Position numbers and translations under genes: made by a program
Shown: piece after piece, positions 8,368-16,321 of the stretch
Layout of the letters: every line of letters begins with the position of its first letter
Numbering within the stretch: the first letter of the stretch is position 1
Notes under the pieces: generated by a model
What the model was told of the DNA's origin: nothing
The model's database searches: none
Seen by the model: the letters and a program-made list of their open reading frames with translations, nothing else
NCBI GenBank assembly: GCA_041661665.1
Contig: JBAZTW010000013.1
Coordinates: forward strand, 1 to 56,440
Source of the DNA: GWC2-45-44 sp041661665
GTDB taxonomy: Bacteria; Planctomycetota; Phycisphaerae; Sedimentisphaerales; UBA12454
Direction: 5' to 3'
DNA: 56,440 bases

Positions 8368-10343
8368 TTTTTGCCAAAGAATGAATCGCCAAAAGAAGAG
8401 TCATTTATATCTCTAATATTAATTCTTGCGGACTTGATAATTTCGGTTTTATTAAGAAAATCTCTGAAACTGCTATGATAAATGCTATATCGCGCATGAC
8501 CATCCACCTTTTGTTTGTGCAAGAATGGCTCCCACTCATCCAACACACTCTGCACTACAATAGAATCTTCACAAGTGAAATCCATAAGCAACTCAACAGA
8601 TACCGGCTGATGTGCCTCTGATAGCACATAAATAATTTTTATTTTCTCCTTAAAGTTCTTTTCTATCCTATTCATTCTCCGCCAATGATCCTTATAGTAA
8701 TTCTCAAGGCCAGATGGTAATTCTTCAAAATCCAGATTCTGATATGCACCATTTCCTATTTCTGGCAGCACACATCTAAGGTACATAAAATTACCTTCGC
8801 TTTTTTCAAGCATATTATCAATAAAGGCTTGCAGTTTTATTTTATTTTTCTTGATGTATTTTTTAATTCCTTCTGAACCAGTTCTGTTTTCTATATAGCG
8901 ACGAATATCTTTCTTATTTTCATCAGACTTATATGGAATTAGCCAAGGTTCTTGCTTGCATTCCGTTCTCAATCTAATATCTTGATCCCTAGCGGTTGCA
9001 ATAATATACACCTTTTCAGGAAGTTGTCTCGGCAGATATAATACGTTAGACATAGCAGATTGCCCTGCAACATCCACCTCATCCAGTGAGTCTACAATTA
9101 TAATAATCTTCTCATTTTTTTTAATTTTTCCTGAGGCTTCACAAAGGAGCTTATTCAGAAATATATCATCTTCCCATGCCTCTGCAGGAAGAGAAGTATA
9201 ATTTAGTTGGTAATTAATAATCAGCTGTGTACAAATATTCCTCAAAAAAGTGGATGCCTTGGTAATCCCACTGGAAGCAATATTGAAATGATGGACATAT
9301 TGCTTGTCTTCCATCAGTCTGGCTATAATCGAAGATTGGCCAATGTTAGTATCTCCTTTGATAGCCAATCTGGCCATAATTGAAGATTTGCCAATTCCAG
9401 GATCCCCTTTGATAATAAAATAACCATTTGGGTTGCTGTCAATAAAATCCAATACTTTCTTAAAAATAAAATCCCTGTCAACAAAGTCTTTCGTTCGGTC
9501 TTTAATAAAATCACTGAAATCAATAGGATATTTACTTATGGTTTCTTTGTCTGATGTGGCATTATTATTTATCTCTTCAGGCTTAACGATAAACATAGCA
9601 TCTCTTTCATCTTCAAGCCTTTTAGTTTTTTCTTCTTGTAAAATACTTACGAATTCTTCAAATTCTTCGGTTTTGATAAGATATTCACTTGGAAAGATTT
9701 TCGCCAATAATGTTGTTAATTTATCTCCAGAAATCTCCTGCTTATTTTCATCAACAAAATGAATATTCTTAACATCAGCATTAAGCCAATACATGAACTG
9801 ATATTTTCCATAGCGGCATATGACATGCCAAAATTGGCCTCTTCCATCAAAAAACAAGCTTTTTATGAGGGGATCTTTTAATTGTTTATAGTACCGACTG
9901 AGAGTTTTTAATATGGAAGGCGGCGCCTGTGTGGTATGAGCCTTGTATAATCGCTCAAGCTCCCTCGAATATAAAAATCCTGCTTTGCTATAATCAAGCC
10001 CTTCACACAATAAATCATATTTAAGCTTTGCCGCCAGAAGAAATATAAATTCCCCAAAACGTGCCTTGTCTTTATAATAGTCTTTCCGAATTATTTTGTC
10101 CGCAGTAATAACAACCTCTTTAGAGGTCATATGAGGACTGATATTTTTTATTTTAATCGAATTAAACTTAGGAATATCATTATTGTATTTATCAGGTATT
10201 AAAGGGATGTGAATTTCATACCTGTAGTTACTGAATCTATCAGCACCATATGGAACTTTGAATGGATCGAAATAACGCCAATGTAAATCGTCACGAACAA
10301 ATAGACTCTCAGATTGCTTGATTTTACTTATATCACTTCTCAC
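8364..10343 (-). CDS. NACHT/STAND-type P-loop NTPase
   Basis: A 659-aa protein with a GTG start at 10343 behind AAAGGA. Residues 1 to about 280 form an unrecognised N-terminal region that could be the effector or an adaptor. A STAND NTPase follows: Walker A GDPGIGKSS (about 313-321), Walker B IIIIVDSLDEVD (about 413-424) and a sensor-like IIATARD. The end is winged-helix or helical, with YSIYHSSFRDFL as in NACHT proteins. Immediately after the Walker A motif a 17-residue unit is repeated in degenerate form. STAND proteins act as nucleotide switches that oligomerise on signal, often in phage defence. The frame overlaps both neighbours (11 and 4 nt), so the three genes form one unit. Confidence 0.82.
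   Translation of the reverse strand: MRSDISKIKQSESLFVRDDLHWRYFDPFKVPYGADRFSNYRYEIHIPLIPDKYNNDIPKFNSIKIKNISPHMTSKEVVITADKIIRKDYYKDKARFGEFIFLLAAKLKYDLLCEGLDYSKAGFLYSRELERLYKAHTTQAPPSILKTLSRYYKQLKDPLIKSLFFDGRGQFWHVICRYGKYQFMYWLNADVKNIHFVDENKQEISGDKLTTLLAKIFPSEYLIKTEEFEEFVSILQEEKTKRLEDERDAMFIVKPEEINNNATSDKETISKYPIDFSDFIKDRTKDFVDRDFIFKKVLDFIDSNPNGYFIIKGDPGIGKSSIMARLAIKGDTNIGQSSIIARLMEDKQYVHHFNIASSGITKASTFLRNICTQLIINYQLNYTSLPAEAWEDDIFLNKLLCEASGKIKKNEKIIIIVDSLDEVDVAGQSAMSNVLYLPRQLPEKVYIIATARDQDIRLRTECKQEPWLIPYKSDENKKDIRRYIENRTGSEGIKKYIKKNKIKLQAFIDNMLEKSEGNFMYLRCVLPEIGNGAYQNLDFEELPSGLENYYKDHWRRMNRIEKNFKEKIKIIYVLSEAHQPVSVELLMDFTCEDSIVVQSVLDEWEPFLHKQKVDGHARYSIYHSSFRDFLNKTEIIKSARINIRDINDSSFGDSFFGKK
9312..9413 (-). 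repeat. 51-bp tandem duplication of the P-loop coding region
   Basis: Two adjacent 51-bp units, 9363-9413 (first in the protein) and 9312-9362 (second), encode IKGDPGIGKSSIMARLA and IKGDTNIGQSSIIARLM. By my hand count 39 of 51 bases agree. The first copy keeps the full Walker A GxxxxGKS, while the second has lost the catalytic Lys (Gln instead) and the Pro-Gly pair. Confidence 0.9.
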
Positions 10344-10827
10344 CTGATAATTCCTTTGCTTTCATTCTGAGTTTAACAATATCCATTTTACGCGGCTGTT
10401 TTAATCGTTCCAGCATCCCGATACCTTCTTCTGCCAAGCCAAGAGATACATAGCTTCTGCCAAGAGTTCGGTATGCCTCAAATCCAGAAACGTCGCCATA
10501 GCTGGCATTTTCAATAGCTTTGAAAGCATCATAAAGGTTTTTAGCTTCTTTTGCAATATCTGAGGCAGTATCCCAGACTTCCCTTACTCCGATAGACTTT
10601 TTTTCCATCAATCCTTCCGCTAATCCTTTGCCAAGGCCTGAAACCAAATAATGAGGCCCAAAACTGAAAAAACGGTAGCGGCTATACGGACTTGCAGCCC
10701 TTTCCTTAAGAACCTCTGCAATATTATCATACCGCTGTATAGCACTTTCATACTTGCCTTCCAAAATATCATTTATGCATTTACCAAAGACCCTTTGAGT
10801 TTCCTGTCTTGAAGTATATCGCGTCAT
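10333..10827 (-). CDS. Small helical (TPR-like) protein, first gene of the NTPase operon
   Basis: A 164-aa, almost wholly helical protein with AGGTGGT just before the ATG. Its stretches (ILEGKYESAIQRYDNIAEVL; YRTLGRSYVSLGLAEEGIGM) have the spacing of TPR-like helical hairpins, but no confident repeat count is possible. It overlaps the NTPase start by 11 nt and is therefore probably made in step with it. It might be an adaptor, inhibitor or regulator of the NTPase; this is inferred only from position. Confidence 0.65.
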   Translation of the reverse strand: MTRYTSRQETQRVFGKCINDILEGKYESAIQRYDNIAEVLKERAASPYSRYRFFSFGPHYLVSGLGKGLAEGLMEKKSIGVREVWDTASDIAKEAKNLYDAFKAIENASYGDVSGFEAYRTLGRSYVSLGLAEEGIGMLERLKQPRKMDIVKLRMKAKELSGEK

Positions 10828-10893
10828 TTTACCACCTGATAGTGAGTAATGTTAGGGTTATTTATAAATCTTTCGCTTTTTTTGCGATAAAAA

Positions 10894-10916
10894 CCCCTGT
10901 TTTGAGTGTGCAGGGG
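10894..10916. repeat. Short hairpin CCCCTG/CAGGGG
   Basis: A 6-bp perfect stem with an 11-nt spacer in the 206-bp divergent intergenic region between the NTPase operon (start 10827) and the long plus-strand operon (start 11034). It may be a second operator beside the palindrome at 10932-10945, or a leader hairpin of the minus-strand transcript. Confidence 0.4.
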
Positions 10917-10931
10917 CTGTTCCAAAAGTAC

Positions 10932-10945
10932 ATGTTCCGGAACAT
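10932..10945. promoter_or_regulatory. Perfect 14-bp palindrome, probable operator
   Basis: The sequence ATGTTCCGGAACAT is its own reverse complement. It lies about 90 bp before the plus-strand operon start at 11034 and about 105 bp before the minus-strand operon start at 10827, where a dimeric repressor could control both. A half-site-like TGTTCC also occurs at 10918-10923. No bound protein can be named; the winged-helix-like and excisionase-like proteins of the island are candidates. Confidence 0.6.
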
Positions 10946-11033
10946 AGATAAAAAACCAATTTATGGTGTATGCTCCGAATGACAAATGAGTTGTTGAACA
11001 AAAATAAATCAATAATTTTTAAGGAGTTTAAAA

Positions 11034-11462
11034 ATGATTATGCCAGCAAAAGAACCAAATTGCTCAAAGTTGTTTACCAATATCACCCACGAAGCACAAA
11101 ACCACTGGCGTGAAATCGAAGCCAGTCCGACAACCAAAACAGCACGTGGAGCATTAGTTACTGATGACAAGGCAATTATCGCATTGCTATCTTTCGATAA
11201 CACAAAAAAACAGCTCTCGCTGACTGCCAAGTTATCTGTCAAAAAAGAATTGGACACCGCTGCCTTACGACAAATTATAAAATATCAAAGCCAACACCAA
11301 CACCTTTGCAGTTTTATTACTGTTGATGATGAATTCAAGATGGTAACTATCACCGCTAATGCTCCGGTATATGAAAGCAAATCATCAATAGCAGTAACCT
11401 GTATTTTCAACGCAGCCTGCGCAATTCTTAATGACAATGAACTAAATGAATTATTGAACTAA
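11034..11462 (+). CDS. Hypothetical protein, first gene of long island operon
   Basis: A 142-aa soluble protein with a strong AAGGAG ribosome binding site 7 nt before the ATG. It alternates strands and helices (GALVTDDKAIIALLSFD, LCSFITVDDEFKMVTITANAPV), in the manner of small alpha/beta adaptor or chaperone folds, but I recognise no family. It opens a run of plus-strand genes with short gaps and good ribosome binding sites that reaches 19192. Confidence 0.65.
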   Translation: MIMPAKEPNCSKLFTNITHEAQNHWREIEASPTTKTARGALVTDDKAIIALLSFDNTKKQLSLTAKLSVKKELDTAALRQIIKYQSQHQHLCSFITVDDEFKMVTITANAPVYESKSSIAVTCIFNAACAILNDNELNELLN

Positions 11463-11483
11463 CTTTATTTAAGGAAAACTATC

Positions 11484-11951
11484 ATGCAACTAAAATCAGG
11501 AACATCACTTTACGACAAGATTCATTACGATGGAAATATTGTGTCAGTCAAAACCATCACAAGAGATGAACTCCTCTCATTGAATCGTGAATCTGTTGAC
11601 CATTTTCTCTCCATAGATTTGGGAATCTGGGCTTTCAGAAACTCAAAAGGTAAATGGGTAGAAAAAAAGCTTTCAGAAAAATCCATGGGTACAACATGCC
11701 TTAGGATCATTGAATGCCTTCAGTGCGAGCCAGGTATATTCTATACACCAAATGAAATTTCAGAACTCACAAATATCTACAGCTTAAAAAATCCTAACAA
11801 TTTAAGCGCAAGATTAAGAGTAATTCGCCTCTGCCATGAAGAGACATTTGAAGAACCAAATTTCTTCCTAAGCAAGCGGGCTGGAGGCTTTGGCGCAGCA
11901 TGGAACCCAAAGAAAACATTCACACAAATTGTAAGAATAAAAGGCAACTAA
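11484..11951 (+). CDS. Hypothetical protein, possible winged-helix fold
   Basis: A 155-aa protein behind TAAGGAAAAC. The middle (TCLRIIECLQCEPGIFYTPN, then EISELTN, then NNLSARLRVIRLCHEE) has the helix pattern of a winged-helix DNA-binding domain, followed by a short beta C-terminus (KRAGGFGAAW). This suggests a regulator of the operon, perhaps acting on the palindrome at 10932. It starts 21 nt after the previous stop. Confidence 0.6.
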   Translation: MQLKSGTSLYDKIHYDGNIVSVKTITRDELLSLNRESVDHFLSIDLGIWAFRNSKGKWVEKKLSEKSMGTTCLRIIECLQCEPGIFYTPNEISELTNIYSLKNPNNLSARLRVIRLCHEETFEEPNFFLSKRAGGFGAAWNPKKTFTQIVRIKGN

Positions 11952-11978
11952 ACAAACATTTTCTAAAGGAGATTAAAA

Positions 11979-12305
11979 ATGAACCAGATAGAACTTAACA
12001 GAATCGCAATGAACTACATCGAGATGCAAAGCATTGAATTGGCCTCAAAAATAGATTTAATCCTCACAGACGACCTTCTCAAAAAAATGAAAGAGCATAA
12101 TGGTCCAACAATTCATCATATACACAATCTTGCGATTTATAACAGCCTTGCAAAATTAAACAGCCTGTTTCAGGTAAATAGTAATTCAGAAAAGTCATTA
12201 AGCGAGTATTGTGAACTTGCAGAATCATTAAAGCCCAAATTCATGGAGATAGTTGAAACCTTGAAAGATTTCCAGCCAAGCGGTGAGACTTCGAATAATG
12301 AATAA
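11979..12305 (+). CDS. Small helical hypothetical protein
   Basis: A 108-aa, mostly helical protein with an AAAGGAG ribosome binding site. No motif is recognised. It lies 27 nt after the preceding gene in the same operon, and its helices suggest a protein-protein partner role, without further support. Confidence 0.6.
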   Translation: MNQIELNRIAMNYIEMQSIELASKIDLILTDDLLKKMKEHNGPTIHHIHNLAIYNSLAKLNSLFQVNSNSEKSLSEYCELAESLKPKFMEIVETLKDFQPSGETSNNE

Positions 12306-12348
12306 CCAAACTACAAAAAATAAATCTTAAAATTTTATGGAATGTAAC

Positions 12349-12792
12349 ATGGCACAACAAAATCCACAGATAACAACCAAAAAAGAAACAAAAAACATCA
12401 TCTCAGATTCTGATGGAAATCCGATATTAGAGATTGGCCAGCAGCAGTATGTTGTGAGGTCATCTACGGGTGAACTTATACACAGAAGCATAAATGAAAG
12501 CATCAAATTGGAATGTGGCACCATATGGAGTCCTATGATGCTTCTCCAAAATCCTCCGGTACACATTGGAATCTGTGAACAATGCCGAAAGCCAACGCTA
12601 TTCAAACATTCAAAAAGCCACGGCATAGTTGCAATGGGTCGAGCAAAAATCTGCAATGATTGCGGCCAGCTGTGTTGCCCTCGTCACAGAAAATTGCAGG
12701 ACAACCAGTGGCAATGCTCATCATGTGCGAAAAAATACAAATTAGCAAAAATGATTAAATCAATCTTTTTCAAAAAACAGGAAAGAGAATAG
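12349..12792 (+). CDS. Zinc-ribbon protein
   Basis: A 147-aa protein with two or more CxxC-type zinc sites in its C-terminal half: CEQCRKP, CNDCGQLCCPRH and CSSC (about residues 80-130). The N-terminal part is beta-rich. The in-frame ATG at 12349 is preferred because GGA precedes it by 7 nt; an upstream in-frame ATG at 12337 is possible. Double zinc ribbons of this sort bind nucleic acid or proteins. It overlaps no neighbour but ends 1 nt before the ATPase gene, so coupling is likely. Confidence 0.7.
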   Translation: MAQQNPQITTKKETKNIISDSDGNPILEIGQQQYVVRSSTGELIHRSINESIKLECGTIWSPMMLLQNPPVHIGICEQCRKPTLFKHSKSHGIVAMGRAKICNDCGQLCCPRHRKLQDNQWQCSSCAKKYKLAKMIKSIFFKKQERE

Positions 12793-12793
12793 T

Positions 12794-13918
12794 ATGTCCA
12801 GGGCAGAGCTAATCAGAATAATAAAATCTTCTAAACTTCACTTCAGATCTGCAAATTGGAAAGAAAATATGTTCATGGCAGAGCAAGGGTTGTACTCAGA
12901 TGATTTCTGTAGTGTTTTTTTGGATGAGGCAAGATTAGATGCAGAGAAGATTGAAGAGAGCGGTAATTGGCTTGACAGGCCGGCGACTAAGGATGAACTT
13001 GGCACGCTGGATATTGAAATTGGTGAAATGAAAGAAGGAGATAAATGCAGGATAGGAATCAATTTCAAGACACCCAAAAATATCCTAATAGAATCGGCAG
13101 CTGGAAAAGGGAAAACCGTATGCACAAGAAACATCTGCATGAATATTGATAAGGCAAACCAGACGCAAAAAGACAATCCCACTCTTCTGTGCATCATAGA
13201 TCTAAAAAACGACTACATAGATTTAAGGGATAAGCTAATTGGTGATACTGTAATTTATTCAGTTCACGATAATTTAAGGCTTGGCTTAAACGGCCCAGAA
13301 AATGTCGCCCCGTATATCTGGGCTGGACAGCAGTCATTATCACTGGCGGGCCGCATCGGCATAATCAATGCCAGAATGGTGCTCACATCCATAATTGCCG
13401 AACTCCTGCTGTTGTTAAATCATGGTTTAAAAGAAGAAGATTTGAACAATCCAAGCGTTTCCAAACATCTTATATGGCCGCCATTAGAACTAATTTTAGA
13501 AGTGACACAGCATGGAAAAATTATGGATATCTTCTCATCAAAAGCCGGGTATAGCCAAAGTCTGAGTCAGTCTTTGTGTGGACTTTTGCAAGATAGTGGA
13601 AAATTGCTTAGCTGTTGCAACGGGTTTGACATCAACACAGCCTTTGAGAAAAAGCAGCACTGCATAATTCATGCACCTAATTTACCTGCATATGTAGCTC
13701 ATGTAATTACGGACACTTTTATAAATCAGGTTTTGATAAAAAGGCTTGCTGAAAACTATAAAACAGACCATACAGATATTTTATTTGTTCTTGATGAGAG
13801 TGATTTGATACTCGAATCGGATATTTCACACTTTACTGACCTCAGCCCTCTTGACAAGCTTTTCAGGTTAGGAAGAGAAATGGGCTTAATGAGTTGTGTT
13901 TGTATTTCAGGAATATAA
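12794..13918 (+). CDS. HerA/VirD4-type ATPase, N-terminal part
   Basis: A 374-aa P-loop ATPase fragment. Walker A is SAAGKGKT (about residues 101-108), followed by a segment that reads like the HerA/FtsK/VirD4 class (LLCIIDLKNDYIDLRDKL, then bound-strand motifs). Walker B is ILFVLDESDLIL (about 330-341), followed by GREMGL, the arginine-finger region of this class. The chain stops at SGI just where the next core strand should continue, and the following gene (starting 2 nt later, minus-one frame) appears to carry the rest. Such motors pump DNA or protein in conjugation or repair. The two-ORF state may be a natural split, a frameshift mutation or programmed shifting. Confidence 0.75.
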   Translation: MSRAELIRIIKSSKLHFRSANWKENMFMAEQGLYSDDFCSVFLDEARLDAEKIEESGNWLDRPATKDELGTLDIEIGEMKEGDKCRIGINFKTPKNILIESAAGKGKTVCTRNICMNIDKANQTQKDNPTLLCIIDLKNDYIDLRDKLIGDTVIYSVHDNLRLGLNGPENVAPYIWAGQQSLSLAGRIGIINARMVLTSIIAELLLLLNHGLKEEDLNNPSVSKHLIWPPLELILEVTQHGKIMDIFSSKAGYSQSLSQSLCGLLQDSGKLLSCCNGFDINTAFEKKQHCIIHAPNLPAYVAHVITDTFINQVLIKRLAENYKTDHTDILFVLDESDLILESDISHFTDLSPLDKLFRLGREMGLMSCVCISGI

Positions 13919-13920
13919 AA

Positions 13921-14889
13921 ATGATAAGTGAACACATAAAACGAAACACGTACTATACATTCGTATTTAACCTCTCTGATGCTCAATCCATTTTCAACGC
14001 AATCCGACAACTTCAGATTGATCCCAGATGTGCTAAAATGCTTGCCTCTTTACCGCCAGGCCAATGCATATTCAGGCAAGCTTCGTATGGTTCTGCCATG
14101 TGGTGTGAAATTGATTTTGTGCAGCCTGCAAGAAATATCGGCATAGTGAAATATGACACGCATAATTTTATTCCTCCGATAGATTCTGAACAGACAAAGA
14201 AAATTATTGAGAAGTTATACAAATCAGCCAGCAATTACAAGGCAGATACAAGTGCTGAAAAAAACAAGCAATCCGAATTAGAAACAATCTCTTTAAAATT
14301 ACTCAGCCTCTGGGCAGAAACCCCATATACTCCTGCCGCAAGATTATTTGAAAGGCTCGGCAATTTTCATTACACCATGCAAATCGAGATAAGGAAATTT
14401 ATTGAGCAAAATGGCTGGGCAAAATTTGAGGAAGCAAGAGTGGGCCGTACAACAATGCTTTTGATGCAGATAACAAAAGAAGGTTATAACACCCTGCAAA
14501 TACCGATGCCAAAGGGAAATACCGGAAGAGGCGGAATAATCCACAGACACTATGCAATGTGGATAAAATCACACTTTGAGAAAAAAGGAAATAAGGCATA
14601 TTTAGAATGGATTGTCCCCGGCACAAATCATCCGGTTGATGTCGCTATAGAATTTGAAAATCATCACGAAGCTTATGAAATATCAGTGTCAGCAACAGAC
14701 AATTTGGTATCACATATAGATATCTTTGAGAAAAATAAAAACATCAAAAAACTTACTATAGTAACTGGAACAAAAACAGAGCTTGCAAAAATTAAAAAAC
14801 TCATAAAAAGCAATCTGCTTCTTGCAAGATTTGAAGATCGTATCAAGTTAGACGTTATTGAAAACTATATGGAAAGGAATACAAAATGA
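13921..14889 (+). CDS. HerA/VirD4-type ATPase, C-terminal part with nuclease-like tail
   Basis: A 322-aa protein. Its first residues (MISEHIKRNTYYTFVFNL, followed later by LPPGQCIFR) match what normally follows the GRxxGL region in HerA/VirD4-like ATPases, so it looks like the second half of the preceding ORF. A winged-helix-like middle follows. The C-terminal stretch (HPVDVAIEFENHHEAYEISV, then KKLTIVTGT) resembles the D...ExK-type alpha/beta domain often attached to such ATPases, but the usual Lys is Ser here, so nuclease activity is doubtful. The stop overlaps the next start (ATGA). Confidence 0.65.
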   Translation: MISEHIKRNTYYTFVFNLSDAQSIFNAIRQLQIDPRCAKMLASLPPGQCIFRQASYGSAMWCEIDFVQPARNIGIVKYDTHNFIPPIDSEQTKKIIEKLYKSASNYKADTSAEKNKQSELETISLKLLSLWAETPYTPAARLFERLGNFHYTMQIEIRKFIEQNGWAKFEEARVGRTTMLLMQITKEGYNTLQIPMPKGNTGRGGIIHRHYAMWIKSHFEKKGNKAYLEWIVPGTNHPVDVAIEFENHHEAYEISVSATDNLVSHIDIFEKNKNIKKLTIVTGTKTELAKIKKLIKSNLLLARFEDRIKLDVIENYMERNTK

Positions 14890-15164
14890 AAACAATCAAG
14901 CTGACAATAATTATTCTTCTTACAATCGCCGTATTATCCATTATCAAATCCGGCAGAAGCTTCAATATCGTGCAGGCATTGCCGTTTGCCGACGGCAAGC
15001 CAGTAAATATATACCACTGGGCAGCTTTGGCAATTTTGCTTATTACATGTTGGGGATATTGCAGGCTTAATCATAAAAAGAAAGAAGAAGAGCCTAAAGA
15101 GGACGACGAAGATGATTACAGCCATTATGAAAATGATGAAGAGAATAATAATGATAGTGAATAA
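14886..15164 (+). CDS. Small membrane protein with acidic tail
   Basis: A 92-aa protein with two hydrophobic segments (about residues 5-19 and 45-60) and a strongly acidic, Asn-rich C-terminus. It overlaps the preceding ATPase stop by 4 nt, hence translational coupling. It might anchor the ATPase at the membrane, as small partners do in conjugation systems; this is inferred from position alone. Confidence 0.6.
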   Translation: MKTIKLTIIILLTIAVLSIIKSGRSFNIVQALPFADGKPVNIYHWAALAILLITCWGYCRLNHKKKEEEPKEDDEDDYSHYENDEENNNDSE

Positions 15165-15290
15165 GCATGCATCATCTATGTATCATTAAGATACAGTTCA
15201 AATATCTGCAATAAGTCTTCCAATAACAATCTCTAATAAACAAGCATGTGATAAAGTACGTCTATACGTCAAATACTGAAAGGATAAATC

Positions 15291-15584
15291 ATGGGTGCAA
15301 TGCAGAAAAATGCGACACAAAACCAATTTCAAAAACGCCAACCTCCAACACCGCCGCCACAACCTGAATATCATTTCAGATGGGCAGCGTTCATTGGAAT
15401 GCCAGCAATAATTATTATATTCCTTTATATCATAAAAAATATAGAACCATCATTCAGTTTTGAAGACATTCTTGGCAAGCTGGGTGTAATACATAAAACC
15501 GAGTATGCCCGCCTTATGTGCATGGCGGTTATCTGCATAGCATTTATTTTAATCGTAAAGTTATTCAGAAATAAGCAGGATTAA
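15291..15584 (+). CDS. Small membrane protein with proline-rich N-terminus
   Basis: A 97-aa protein with AAAGGA before its ATG. A Gln/Pro-rich N-terminus of about 25 residues precedes a first TM helix (FRWAAFIGMPAIIIIFLYII) and a second near the C-terminus (MCMAVICIAFILIVKLF). No family recognised. The preceding 126 bp hold no gene or clear signal. Confidence 0.6.
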   Translation: MGAMQKNATQNQFQKRQPPTPPPQPEYHFRWAAFIGMPAIIIIFLYIIKNIEPSFSFEDILGKLGVIHKTEYARLMCMAVICIAFILIVKLFRNKQD

Positions 15585-15662
15585 CCGTTCTTAATTTACA
15601 ATTAGAAGAAACAATGGCCGTTGTTTAAATAAACAAAATCAATTTTTTCGAAAGGAACTATT

Positions 15663-16319
15663 ATGGTTGAAACAGAAACAATAGAAGACAAGCCTGATGT
15701 TGTCCCTAAAAACAGTAGTGTTCTTGACAGCTTATTCAGCGGTTCAGAACTCCATAACAAAGACCATGAGCCACCTAATGACCTAACTGCCAAGATTGCA
15801 GAAATCGGCAGCAAACTTGATTTGCTTATTCCAGAAGTAAAGGAACTCAAGGCATCTGAAGCAGTCATTGCAGAATTAAGTGCAAGGCACAAAGAGCTTA
15901 ATGAGCAGTTCTATGAAAGAGAGGTTCTCAGCCCAATCTTATTCTGCCTGATAGCAATAGCTGATAGGTGCCATCAGCAGATAAAAGAACTTCAGAAGGT
16001 ATTAGGCAAGCATGCCCAGAGCAAAAACGAGCTTGGCATAGCTGCCATCAAATATCTTATAGATGCCAGAAAAGGCGATCTTGTTGAGATAGAGAACATA
16101 TTGGCAAAGTATAGTGTTGAAAGTTTCAAAAACAGCGACCAGAAATTTGACCCCGTGTCGCAAAAATACATCGACACATCGCCATGCGAGCAAGCAGAAC
16201 AGAATGGCTTAATCGCACAAAAGCTGCTTCCTGGCTATAAGCGCTATGAAAAAGTTATCAGAAAAGAATGCGTTGTCGTTTATACAGTAAATAATAACCA
16301 AAATAAAAAAGGAGATTAA
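15663..16319 (+). CDS. grpE: GrpE-like nucleotide exchange factor
   Basis: A 218-aa protein with AAAGGAAC before the ATG. It shows the GrpE plan: an N-terminal coiled-coil region (about residues 40-85), a central helical region (REVLSPILFCLIAIADRC), then the C-terminal signature spacing with VESF, FDPVSQKY, LLPGYKRYEKVIRKECVVVY, which resembles the GrpE beta domain. GrpE releases ADP from Hsp70. It lies 2 nt before the Hsp70 gene and so is its probable dedicated partner. It is too divergent from housekeeping GrpE to be a simple copy. Confidence 0.78.
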   Translation: MVETETIEDKPDVVPKNSSVLDSLFSGSELHNKDHEPPNDLTAKIAEIGSKLDLLIPEVKELKASEAVIAELSARHKELNEQFYEREVLSPILFCLIAIADRCHQQIKELQKVLGKHAQSKNELGIAAIKYLIDARKGDLVEIENILAKYSVESFKNSDQKFDPVSQKYIDTSPCEQAEQNGLIAQKLLPGYKRYEKVIRKECVVVYTVNNNQNKKGD

Positions 16320-16321
16320 TC

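Noticed and set aside
10824..11012. Minus-strand 62-codon frame upstream of the NTPase operon
   Set aside because: It spans the palindrome and promoter region, has no ribosome binding site and low-complexity composition.
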